Source: an uncultured Spirochaetaceae bacterium (GTDB lineage Bacteria > Spirochaetota > Spirochaetia > Sphaerochaetales > Sphaerochaetaceae). From it: a stretch of DNA of 64,000 nt. The position numbers and the translations under genes were made by a program. Every line of letters starts with the position of its first letter. The stretch's first letter is position 1. The DNA lies in assembly GCA_944389145.1 (NCBI GenBank), contig CALXLH010000028.1:1-64000 (forward strand), in the 5' to 3' direction. Below the pieces are notes generated by a model that was not told where the DNA came from, did not search any database, and saw only the letters and a list, made by a program, of their open reading frames with translations. Positions 16,441 through 23,479 of this stretch are shown one piece after another.

Positions 16441-16460
16441 TGTAATCATTGACATTACAT
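16440..16460 (+). promoter_or_regulatory. Second operator copy before the Rrf2 gene
   Basis: A 21-bp element with arms ATGTAA and TTACAT differs from the copy at 15981-16001 at a single position (T for C). It begins within the stop codon of the SnoaL-like gene. It contains TTGACA (16449-16454), which could serve as a -35, but no convincing -10 follows at the right distance. It is therefore either a weak internal promoter under the same control or a repressor binding site only. Confidence 0.75.
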
Positions 16461-16498
16461 AGTAAGGATAAAAGAATGATGGCAGGAGGAGGAAGCTA

Positions 16499-16936
16499 AT
16501 GCAGATAACATCAAGATTCACCGTAGCCTTGCATATATTCGCCTGCGTGGAGTACTTCAAGGGAGAGTGCAAGGTCACGAGTGATTTCCTTGCCGGAAGC
16601 ATAAGCACGAATCCTGTCATCATCCGTAGGATACTTGGACAGCTGTCAAGGGCAGGGCTTGTAAAGGTTGCAAGAGGGACAGGCGGAATTGAGATAACAA
16701 GACCTCTTGGAAAGATATCCTTCTACGATGTCTACCGTGCCGTGGACTGCATTGAAGGCGATGAGCTCTTTCACTTCCATGAGAATCCCAGCCCTGACTG
16801 CCCTGTCGGAAGAAGTATCCATGCGCTTCTCGATGACAAGCTTGCCTCGATCCAGGAAGCGATGGAAGGAAAGATGAAGGAGTACACTCTTGAAGATATC
16901 GGAAGAGAAGCAGTCCTTTCACTCCTCCAGCGCTGA
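16499..16936 (+). CDS. Rrf2-family transcriptional regulator without an iron-sulfur ligand cluster
   Basis: The 145-residue protein starts MQITSRFTVALHIFACVEY and continues with SISTNPVIIRRILGQLSRAGLVKVARGTGGIEITRP, the winged helix and wing of the Rrf2 family (about 1-70), then a long helix. The three closely spaced Cys that hold [2Fe-2S]/[4Fe-4S] in IscR or NsrR are absent (Cys are at 16, 24 and about 74 and 100 only). It thus resembles YwnA/CymR-like members that sense by other means. It is the natural candidate to bind the two operator copies. A GGAGGAGG site precedes the ATG. Confidence 0.88.
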   Translation: MQITSRFTVALHIFACVEYFKGECKVTSDFLAGSISTNPVIIRRILGQLSRAGLVKVARGTGGIEITRPLGKISFYDVYRAVDCIEGDELFHFHENPSPDCPVGRSIHALLDDKLASIQEAMEGKMKEYTLEDIGREAVLSLLQR

Positions 16937-17567
16937 GCACTGCCTTCAGCTGCTTGCGGAGGGGATCCATACTGTAGTTGCCTCGACGGTCGATGATGAC
17001 GGCCTTCCCACAACCTGCGCGATTGACATCATGGACTGGGACAGTGATGGGCTCTATTTCCTCACAGCAAGGAGAAAGGGATTCCATCACAGGCTAACGG
17101 CAAGAGGATATATCGCCATCACAGGCATAAAAGGCAGCGATACGATGTCATCGCTCGCGATATCGGTACGTGGAAAGGTCGAGGAGCTTGGGAAAGAACG
17201 CCTTGATCGACTTTTGAGGAAGAATCCCTACATATTCGGGATCTACCCGTCAGAGGAATCTAGAAAGGCGCTTTCAGCCTTCAGGCTGCATGAAGGGAGC
17301 GGAGAGTATTTCGACCTGTCGGTCAGGCCGATAGCAAGGATCGGATTTTCCTTCGGGGGCAATGAGTACAATCATGGATATGAATTCATGATTGCAGAGA
17401 GCTGCACAGGCTGCGGCCTTTGCCTCAATGCCTGCCCTCAGGGGTGCATAGACTCAGGAACCGTCCCTTTCTCAATCATCGGCAGGCATTGCCTCCTGTG
17501 CGGGCGATGCGCTGATATATGCCCGGCCAAGGCAATAGCCAGGAGAGGTGACAATGATGACACATGA
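16890..17567 (+). CDS. Flavin-reductase/PPOX-like domain fused to a 2[4Fe-4S] ferredoxin
   Basis: The 225-residue protein joins a split-barrel pyridoxamine-5'-phosphate-oxidase-like flavin domain (about 15-150: TVVASTVDDDGLPTTCAIDIM, FLTARRKGFHHRLTARGYIAITG) to a bacterial-type ferredoxin. The latter has Cys172-175-178-182 and Cys201-204-207-211, each ending in CP, for two [4Fe-4S] clusters. It should pass electrons between a cluster pair and an FMN-bound substrate in the cytoplasm. The start is TTG with AAGGAG seven bases upstream, so the gene begins 47 bp inside rrf2. It is placed directly before the macrodomain gene. Redox substrate unknown. Confidence 0.85.
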   Translation: MKISEEKQSFHSSSAEHCLQLLAEGIHTVVASTVDDDGLPTTCAIDIMDWDSDGLYFLTARRKGFHHRLTARGYIAITGIKGSDTMSSLAISVRGKVEELGKERLDRLLRKNPYIFGIYPSEESRKALSAFRLHEGSGEYFDLSVRPIARIGFSFGGNEYNHGYEFMIAESCTGCGLCLNACPQGCIDSGTVPFSIIGRHCLLCGRCADICPAKAIARRGDNDDT

Positions 17568-18348
17568 TGAGAAAAGGCTTTGGCTGATCAGATACCTTCT
17601 TGAAGAAAGCGATGGATGCAAAGGCGCAGATATCCCAGATGAAGAGGGAAAGCAATGGAGGATGCTCCGTTCCCTTATGAATATCAGGCCAGCCTCCCCT
17701 GCCACAGATGAGTTCATCAGGATACAGGACAGCTTCCTTCAGGAAGAGACCAGGCGTAAGGGAATCACGGATATCGGCACGCTTAAGCCTTGGAAGAACG
17801 GGATGTGCCTCTGGCAGGGAGATATCACGACACTCAGGTGCTCCGCCATCGTAAATGCTGCGAACAGCGGCATGACCGGCTGCTATCATCCATGCCATAG
17901 ATGCATTGATAATGCTATACACACCTATGCAGGGATCCAGCTGAGGCTTGAGTGCGCCCAGATCATGAGGAGGCAGGGCCATGATGAGGAGACGGGACTG
18001 GCTAAGATCACGAAGGGATGGGACCTCCCTGCGCAGCATGTGATCCATACCGTCGGTCCGATAGTCCTCTCCCCTGAGCCGACGGAGGAGGACAGAAGGC
18101 TGCTATCATCATGCTACCGCTCCTCCCTTACCCTTGCTGATGAGAACGGCCTGGAAAGCATCGCATTCTGCTGTATCTCGACAGGAGAGTTCCGCTTCCC
18201 GAACAAGGCAGCAGCAAGGATCGCATTTGATACGGCAAAGGAGTATCTTAGGGATACCGGCAGTACGATAAGGATCGTGTTCAATGTCTTCAAGGATGAG
18301 GACAGGAGGATCTATGAAAGGCTCTTCAGAGAACATCAGGGAGCTTGA
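17554..18348 (+). CDS. Zinc-dependent macrodomain protein (protein ADP-ribosylhydrolase)
   Basis: The 264-residue protein has an N-terminal helical extension (1-80) and a macrodomain: WQGDITTLRCSAIVNAANSGMTGC, then GCYHPCHRCIDNAIH with Cys110, His112, His115, Cys117, the metal-binding loop of zinc macrodomains. FCCISTGEFRFPNKAAARIA is the second ADP-ribose loop. Zinc macrodomains of this type are known from SirTM operons of Staphylococcus and Streptococcus, where they remove mono-ADP-ribose from the lipoyl-carrier GcvH-L. Start: AGGAG eight bases before the ATG at 17554. Overlaps the preceding gene by 14 bp and the SirTM gene by 35 bp, indicating tight co-translation. Confidence 0.92.
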   Translation: MMTHDEKRLWLIRYLLEESDGCKGADIPDEEGKQWRMLRSLMNIRPASPATDEFIRIQDSFLQEETRRKGITDIGTLKPWKNGMCLWQGDITTLRCSAIVNAANSGMTGCYHPCHRCIDNAIHTYAGIQLRLECAQIMRRQGHDEETGLAKITKGWDLPAQHVIHTVGPIVLSPEPTEEDRRLLSSCYRSSLTLADENGLESIAFCCISTGEFRFPNKAAARIAFDTAKEYLRDTGSTIRIVFNVFKDEDRRIYERLFREHQGA

Positions 18349-19189
18349 GGAGAAAATCGAGAGCGCCGACATGATTGTCATAGGAATCGGCTCCGGGATG
18401 TCGTCCGCTTCCGGCTTCGACTATTCCGGAGAACGCTTCGAGAGATGCTTTTCTGACTTCCATGAACGATATGGCATAACCGATATGTACTCTGGAGGCT
18501 TCTATCCATTCCCGTCAGCGGAGGAATACTGGGCATGGTGGTCCAGGATGATATGGCTCAATCGCTATGAAGCGGGTATCGGGAAACCGTATCTCGATCT
18601 CCTCTCCATAGTAAGGGACAAGGAGTACTTCATCATCACGACCAACGTGGATCACCAGCTGCAGAAGGCAGGATTCGATAAGAAGCGCCTGTTCTATACG
18701 CAGGGTGATTACGGACTGTTCCAATGCTCCCTGCCATGCCATCAGGCGACATATGACAATAAGGAGGCCGTAAGGAAGATGCTTGATGAGCAGGAAGGCA
18801 TGAGGATTCCTTCCTCCCTGATTCCGCGCTGCCCGGCCTGCGGCAGGCCTATGACGACGAATCTCCGCATAGATGACAGATTCGTGCAGGATGAAGGATG
18901 GCATGACGCAGCAGGACGCTACGAGGCCTTCCTCAGGCGATGCAGCGGGAGAAAGATCCTCTTCCTGGAGCTTGGCGCCGGAATGAACACGCCAGGCATC
19001 ATCAAATATCCGTTCTGGAAGATGACTGCGGAGATCGGCAGCGCCTTCTACTGTGCCATAAGCAGGGATGATGCGGTCATCCCTCCTGCGATAAGGAAGA
19101 GATCCCTGGTCATCGCTGATGATCTGGGGCCTGTCCTGGCCTCTCTATCAGGCACCCTCCGAGATAAGGAAATCGGTGAGGATATCTGA
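18314..19189 (+). CDS. Class M sirtuin (SirTM), protein ADP-ribosyltransferase
   Basis: The 291-residue protein shows the divergent SirTM signature: IGIGSGMSSASGFDYSGERF (about 23-42), WAWWSRMIWLNRY, TTNVDHQLQKAGF with Asn111, and FYTQGDYGLFQC, where Gln130 replaces the catalytic His of deacetylase sirtuins. A zinc ribbon is formed by Cys138, Cys142, Cys173, Cys176. SirTM enzymes transfer ADP-ribose from NAD to a protein and lack deacylase activity. The ATG has AGGAGG four bases upstream. Pairing with the zinc macrodomain is the known arrangement, but gcvH-L and lplA2, the usual partners, are missing here. The 3' end overlaps the convergent YbjN-like gene by 42 bp. Confidence 0.92.
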   Translation: MKGSSENIRELEEKIESADMIVIGIGSGMSSASGFDYSGERFERCFSDFHERYGITDMYSGGFYPFPSAEEYWAWWSRMIWLNRYEAGIGKPYLDLLSIVRDKEYFIITTNVDHQLQKAGFDKKRLFYTQGDYGLFQCSLPCHQATYDNKEAVRKMLDEQEGMRIPSSLIPRCPACGRPMTTNLRIDDRFVQDEGWHDAAGRYEAFLRRCSGRKILFLELGAGMNTPGIIKYPFWKMTAEIGSAFYCAISRDDAVIPPAIRKRSLVIADDLGPVLASLSGTLRDKEIGEDI

Positions 19190-19609
19190 CTGCTGGACGA
19201 AAGCATCGATCACCGAGACCAGTAGCTCTTCATCGAGGCCTGACTCTCCATACAGCAGGTCATAGTCCCAGAAGAACGTATGATCTATCGGGACATACCA
19301 TCCGCGGACGATGACAAGATTGGCATTGCATTCATTCATAAGCCGGAATGCCGTGATGCTGTCGATCGAATCGGATGCGTACCATGAGCACTGTATCCAG
19401 AGCCGCCGGTCTTCAGGAATATGGATCATGTAATAGACGAATCCATACTGATCCTCGAATGCAACGTCACCATCCTCGTCGACGTAGGCGGCATAGCCAG
19501 CATCAGACAGGAGCGATACCAGATTCTCCGATGTGATCTCATCGGTGGAGAGCGCGAAGAGCGGACAGGCGAGCAGAAGCAGGAGAACTATGATCGTTAT
19601 GCGTCTCAT
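19148..19609 (-). CDS. Exported YbjN-domain-like protein
   Basis: The 153-residue protein has a signal peptide (RRITIIVLLLLLACPLFA) followed by one YbjN-like domain: LVSLLSDAGYAAYVDEDGDVAF, RRLWIQCSWY, AFRLMNECNANLVIVRGWYV, and a C-terminal helix VIDAFVQQSDILTDFL. YbjN domains resemble type III secretion chaperone folds and are of uncertain function. Export to the periplasm is the visible prediction. A Cys in the signal (LLACPLFA) might be a lipobox but the cleavage after LFA looks better. Its 3' end runs 42 bp into the SirTM gene. Confidence 0.7.
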   Translation of the reverse strand: MRRITIIVLLLLLACPLFALSTDEITSENLVSLLSDAGYAAYVDEDGDVAFEDQYGFVYYMIHIPEDRRLWIQCSWYASDSIDSITAFRLMNECNANLVIVRGWYVPIDHTFFWDYDLLYGESGLDEELLVSVIDAFVQQSDILTDFLISEGA

Positions 19610-19649
19610 AGCCTATCATATCATGGAAAAAGCCGCCGGAGCGGCTCTT

Positions 19650-20264
19650 TCACTCAAGAATCGAATGAAGTATCTCCCTGACCTCAGGATCCGTATATAC
19701 CTCATCGATCTCATCATGGGTAAGTCCGATGAACTCATGGCAGGTATAGTGTATCCACCTCGAGTCCTCGGCCTTGTTCAGCACATGGCGGCGGCACCAG
19801 TAGTCAGGCTGCACGGGAAGCGGCTCCTCTTTCTTGTATAGAGGCACCTTATAATCATACACGGCAACCTTTATATCTTCCCGCGGAATACCAGCGTCCA
19901 TGACGGTCCTGACCAGCGCATTGACGGTCATTCCCGTATCGAAGATATCATCGACGATAAGGACCTTCTGCCCCTTCTTCAGATGGCGGGGAGACCAGGT
20001 CCAGCCATCGATATCGACATGGGAGGAATGCTCGCGGACATCACCATATGACCTGGCGACGACTGCTGCATAGAATACTGGACTCTTGCCCTCCTTCATT
20101 GCCATCAGCTTGTAATACTCACTCATGACATTAGCCATGTAAGCACCACCCCTGAGGGAGTCATAGATGACATCAGGAACGAAGTGGTCCTCCGTGTACA
20201 TCCTGTGTACGAGCTTCAATGCCGCATCGCGAATCATGTCGCAGGTGATGAATTCCTTGCCCAT
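19650..20264 (-). CDS. Phosphoribosyltransferase (purine salvage type)
   Basis: The 204-residue protein contains the type I PRTase motif KVLIVDDIFDTGMT (about 100-113) and a hood region with DVIYDSLRGGAYMANVM, comparable to xanthine/hypoxanthine-guanine PRTases. The most likely reaction is base + PRPP giving a nucleoside monophosphate. The C-terminal half (VYDYKVPLYKKEEPLPVQPDYW) resembles the region that recognises the base in Gpt-like proteins. Exact purine specificity is not decidable. It is the last gene of the surA-like-nusB-map run; 8 bp separate it from map. Confidence 0.82.
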   Translation of the reverse strand: MGKEFITCDMIRDAALKLVHRMYTEDHFVPDVIYDSLRGGAYMANVMSEYYKLMAMKEGKSPVFYAAVVARSYGDVREHSSHVDIDGWTWSPRHLKKGQKVLIVDDIFDTGMTVNALVRTVMDAGIPREDIKVAVYDYKVPLYKKEEPLPVQPDYWCRRHVLNKAEDSRWIHYTCHEFIGLTHDEIDEVYTDPEVREILHSILE

Positions 20265-20272
20265 ATATCCTC

Positions 20273-21031
20273 CTAAAGGGTTGTCAGTATCTCAAGGCCT
20301 GTATCGGTGATGGCCACGGTATGCTCCCAGTGGCAGGCTGGCTTGCCGTCAAGCGTGCGGACAGTCCAGCCATCCTTGCCATCGGTATCTACCTTATAGG
20401 TTCCCATGTTGATCATAGGCTCAATCGCCATGACCATTCCCTTGCGGATCCTCGGATTGGGATTCATCAGCGAGACGTAGTTTGGTATCTCCGGATCCTC
20501 ATGCATCTCAAGCCCCACACCATGGCCGCAGTAATCACGCACGACGCCATATCCATGCTTGCGGGCCAGGCCGGAGACTGCTGCCGCTATATCCTGGATC
20601 CTCGCACCAGGCTTGGAGGCAGCCTCTATTCCCAGATACAGGCATCTCTCCGTCACGGTGTTCAGCTGATGCACCTCATCGCTGACCTTGCCGATCTCAT
20701 ATGTATGGGTGCTATCGCTTATGTACCCATCCTTCTCCAGGCAGATATCCACGCTCACGATATCCCCATCCCTGAGGATCTCATGCTTCGATGGAATGCC
20801 ATGGATGACAACGTTGTTGACAGAGACGCATGTTGCCGCAGGATAGCCCATATAGCCAAGGCAGGGTGCGCCTAGATGACGACGCTTCATCCACTCATGG
20901 AAGAGCTTATCGACATCATATGTGCTCATTCCAGCCTCGATCTTCGGGCCGATCTCCTCGAACATCTCTGCAAGGAGCTTGCAGGAGGTCCTTATGCCAT
21001 CTATCTGCTCTTCATTCTTCAGGACGATCAT
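20273..21031 (-). CDS. map: Methionine aminopeptidase type I
   Basis: The 252-residue protein has the pita-bread fold markers: APCLGYMGYPAATCVSVNNVVIHGIPS, DIVSVDICLEKDGYISDSTHTY with the metal Asp residues, DYCGHGVGLEMHEDP with the metal His, AIEPMINMG and WEHTVAITDTG. It removes the N-terminal Met from nascent proteins. No N-terminal zinc extension, so type Ia/b-like cytosolic form. Overlaps nusB by 4 bp. Confidence 0.95.
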   Translation of the reverse strand: MIVLKNEEQIDGIRTSCKLLAEMFEEIGPKIEAGMSTYDVDKLFHEWMKRRHLGAPCLGYMGYPAATCVSVNNVVIHGIPSKHEILRDGDIVSVDICLEKDGYISDSTHTYEIGKVSDEVHQLNTVTERCLYLGIEAASKPGARIQDIAAAVSGLARKHGYGVVRDYCGHGVGLEMHEDPEIPNYVSLMNPNPRIRKGMVMAIEPMINMGTYKVDTDGKDGWTVRTLDGKPACHWEHTVAITDTGLEILTTL

Positions 21032-21453
21032 TTCCTCTCCGTGTCCTTCCTGTATGCATCAAGTATCCCGTTGATAAAGCGGAATGAGACGTCATTCGAA
21101 AGCTCCTGGCTGAGCTTCACTGCCTCGTCTATCACGATGGCAGGATGGACATCCTTCGTGATGGCAAGCTGATAGAATGCGATGCGGAGGATATTCCTAT
21201 CCACGATATCGATCTTCTCAAGAGGCCTCTTCTCTGAGTAGCGGGAGATTATCTCATCGATCCTCTCCCTGTTCTCAAGCGTTCCGAAGACGAGGAATCG
21301 GATGAAGATCTTATCCTCCTCGTCAAGCGCTCCGACTTCCTCCTCGTTCATGCCCTGGAACGGGTCGATATCCTCAGAGGAATCGAGAGCATTGTTGAAA
21401 TCAAGTGAATAGAGAGTTGATACGGCGATTACCCTATCGCGATGCCTCGTCAT
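21028..21453 (-). CDS. nusB: Transcription antitermination factor NusB
   Basis: The 141-residue all-helical protein matches NusB: RVIAVSTLYSLDFN at the N-terminus, then SEKRPLEKIDIVDRNILRIAFYQL, PAIVIDEAVKLSQELS and FRFINGILDAY in the C-terminal half. It joins NusE (S10) on boxA of rRNA leaders. Overlaps the PPIase gene by one base and map by four, so the three are co-transcribed. Confidence 0.93.
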   Translation of the reverse strand: MTRHRDRVIAVSTLYSLDFNNALDSSEDIDPFQGMNEEEVGALDEEDKIFIRFLVFGTLENRERIDEIISRYSEKRPLEKIDIVDRNILRIAFYQLAITKDVHPAIVIDEAVKLSQELSNDVSFRFINGILDAYRKDTERK

Positions 21454-22499
21454 CAGTCGTTACCCCTGTAAAGAATATTGATCCTGGCCTCTCCCCTCAG
21501 CTCGGCGATAAGCGACTGCAGCTCCTCGCTCATCACGGCCTGCTGGTTCTGCATGGTAAGCATCTGGGCTATGTAGTCATGGACGCTCATGGAATCCTCC
21601 GGAGACACTGGATCGCTGAGAGCAAGCAGCTTAGCATCGTAATGCACGGTGACCTTCACGATGTGATAGCCCATCAGCGATTCAAGCACAGGAGAGACCT
21701 CTCCTGCCCCCATCGCGAGTACGGTATCGCAGAACTCATCGCCCCAGCCCTGGCGGGCAGAGGTGTTGTTGGCTGTAAGCCAGCCGATATCTCCGCCACG
21801 GCTGCTGGAATCATTATCCTCGCTATAGATAGGTACGGCGGCCTCGAACGTGAGCTCTCCGGAGGAGATCCTGTCAGATGCCTCCTCAAGCCTCGCCTTG
21901 TTCTCGGCGTTCACCGCCTCGTCCTCAACCTTCGCTATGTAGATATGGGAAAGCTTAACGCATTCAGGCTGGAAGAACTGCTGCTGGTTCTGCCTGTAGA
22001 ATGAGCTGATCTCGCTCTCTGTCGGTGCGGGCGCAGCCATGATCTTATCACCGCGCTCCTGCATCAGGTACTGCTGCACTATAGCCTGATTGCGCAGTGC
22101 GTTCCTATATGCATCAACGGTACCGAACTGCCGCACGATCTCCGCATCGAAATCCGCCCGGGTGATGGACTGTCCAGCCGCCGCTGCCTGCTGCTGGGCA
22201 TTCTGGAACACGGTGTTGATCATCTGATCGACCTGCCTGTCGCTGATGGAGATGCCATCGCGCTCAGCTCCCTGAAGGAAGACCTCATCATTTATCATCG
22301 TCTGAAGGACGCTCAGCTCATCGATTTCGATACCGGCCGCCCTGTATCTCTCGGTCTCGGCCTTGAGATCATCGACATTGATGGCGGTGTTCCTTATCAG
22401 GTAGACCGTAGCCGCAGGCTGGCTGATCATGCTCGCGGCAGAAAGCGAAAGCGCGGTCACGATCAGAAGCATTAGCCCGATGATTATTCTCTTCTTCAT
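21453..22499 (-). CDS. Exported SurA-like peptidyl-prolyl isomerase / chaperone
   Basis: The 348-residue protein has a signal peptide (KKRIIIGLMLLIVTALSLSA), a SurA-type N-terminal chaperone domain (about 40-175: DDLKAETERYRAAGIEIDEL, VLQTMINDEVFLQGAE, AYRNALRNQAIVQQYL), a parvulin domain (about 185-290: VKLSHIYIAK, RGGDIGWLTANN, YHIVKVTVH) and a C-terminal helix. It should help fold outer-membrane proteins in the periplasm. It heads the operon with nusB, map and PRTase. Upstream is a TATATT -10 with a perfect palindrome at the expected start. Confidence 0.87.
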   Translation of the reverse strand: MKKRIIIGLMLLIVTALSLSAASMISQPAATVYLIRNTAINVDDLKAETERYRAAGIEIDELSVLQTMINDEVFLQGAERDGISISDRQVDQMINTVFQNAQQQAAAAGQSITRADFDAEIVRQFGTVDAYRNALRNQAIVQQYLMQERGDKIMAAPAPTESEISSFYRQNQQQFFQPECVKLSHIYIAKVEDEAVNAENKARLEEASDRISSGELTFEAAVPIYSEDNDSSSRGGDIGWLTANNTSARQGWGDEFCDTVLAMGAGEVSPVLESLMGYHIVKVTVHYDAKLLALSDPVSPEDSMSVHDYIAQMLTMQNQQAVMSEELQSLIAELRGEARINILYRGND

Positions 22500-22514
22500 A
22501 GTAGCTCCGTTGAA

Positions 22515-22532
22515 CCAATAGCGCGCTATTGG
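22515..22532. repeat. 18-bp perfect palindrome before the SurA-like gene
   Basis: CCAATAGCGCGCTATTGG reads the same on both strands. On the minus strand it follows directly after TATATT (22538-22533 region), a candidate -10, and lies 16 bp before the start codon of the SurA-like gene. It could be an operator at the transcription start or a 5' hairpin in the mRNA. No T run follows, so it is not a terminator. Confidence 0.6.
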
Positions 22533-22601
22533 AATATAAGAGGCATGGCGATGCCATGGCCAATGCGCATGAGACCCGTGCGCAGGAACGGGAGATCCCG
22601 A

Positions 22602-23018
22602 TCAGTTCCTTTCCACGTTGAGGCGCTTGCCGATTGCCACGGCAGCATCCTCCTTGGAGATTATATCACTGAGCCTGAGATACATGCCCTCATGCTCCAT
22701 TGCCTTCATGAGATTCTGCAGGGCCCTGCCCTTCCTCAGTCCTCCCGAGATGAAGGCAAAGCATCTCTTCCCGGAGACAGTGCCAGCCTGAGCGAGGAAC
22801 TTCGCTATCTGGGACGGTATCTGGGCCGAGAAAAAAGAAACAGGCTCCGAGCCTATGACCACATAATCATAGATCGTAAGTCTGACACCTTCCTCATACA
22901 TATTGATGACATCGACCTGATGGCCCTGGGACTCGATGCCCTTAGCCACGGCCTTGGCAAGAGCCGGAAGCTTCCCGCCCTCGCGGGTCTTACCAGCGTA
23001 AAGGACGCAAACCTGCAT
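22602..23018 (-). CDS. Flavodoxin-like protein
   Basis: The 138-residue protein begins with the flavodoxin beta1-loop (QVCVLYAGKTREGGKLPALAKAVAKGI), has YDYVVIGSEPVSFFS as beta3/loop region and RCFAFISGGLRKGRAL as the beta4 region. The phosphate loop (YAGKTREGG) departs from the T-x-T-G-x-T of canonical flavodoxins, so FMN binding is likely but of a variant kind. Such proteins carry electrons or act as NAD(P)H-quinone-type partners. AGGGAGG precedes two tandem Met codons; the second was chosen. It lies after the secG terminator. Confidence 0.72.
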   Translation of the reverse strand: MQVCVLYAGKTREGGKLPALAKAVAKGIESQGHQVDVINMYEEGVRLTIYDYVVIGSEPVSFFSAQIPSQIAKFLAQAGTVSGKRCFAFISGGLRKGRALQNLMKAMEHEGMYLRLSDIISKEDAAVAIGKRLNVERN

Positions 23019-23043
23019 CATTTCCTCCCTTTAGGAAAATATA

Positions 23044-23075
23044 GACCGGCTTGCCACTGGAATGGAAAGCCGGCC
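23044..23075 (-). terminator. Terminator after secG
   Basis: CCGGCTT (23046-23052) and AAGCCGG (23067-23073) form a 7-bp stem; read on the minus strand it is followed by a TCTATATTTTCC stretch. It lies between the secG stop and the flavodoxin start and would end the gap-pgk-tpiA-secG transcript, or partly so. Confidence 0.7.
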
Positions 23076-23091
23076 CTGATTCGAAAAGGAA

Positions 23092-23466
23092 TCACTCTGC
23101 TGCTGTCTCTGCGCTTACCTCTGCGGCAGCCGCATCGGCCTGAGCCGCAGCAGGCTCGGCCTCATCGACCCAGCTCGTGGACTCGACGGCAGAAGCCTCA
23201 GCCGCACTCTGTGCCGCAAGAAGCTCCTCATCGCTAGACTTGTTGACTACTGCGACGACGAGGGAAAGGACCATGAACGCGATGGTGATGATCGTCGTTG
23301 CCCTGGTTAGGACAGATGACGTGTTGGAACCGAAGGCAGACTCAGAGCTGCCTCCGAAGATACCACCGAGTCCAACGCTGTTCTCTCCCTGGATTGCCAC
23401 GAGGAAGATCAGGAGAAGCGCGATAATGCAGAAAAGCACTAACAGTATGATACCTAAAATACTCAT
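23092..23466 (-). CDS. secG: Preprotein translocase subunit SecG
   Basis: The 124-residue protein has two membrane segments (about 3-25 and 55-74) and the SecG loop LVAIQGENSVGLGGIFGGSSESAFGSNTSS between them. It assists SecYE in translocation. The tail after residue 85 is a low-complexity Ala/Glu stretch (AQADAAAAEVSAETAAE), longer than usual. It follows tpiA at 13 bp, the gap-pgk-tpiA-secG order. Confidence 0.93.
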   Translation of the reverse strand: MSILGIILLVLFCIIALLLIFLVAIQGENSVGLGGIFGGSSESAFGSNTSSVLTRATTIITIAFMVLSLVVAVVNKSSDEELLAAQSAAEASAVESTSWVDEAEPAAAQADAAAAEVSAETAAE

Positions 23467-23479
23467 CTCAGACTCCGTA

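Noticed and set aside
22515-22532. Palindrome as a transposon end or terminator
   Set aside because: No transposase, target duplication or T run; it sits at a promoter.
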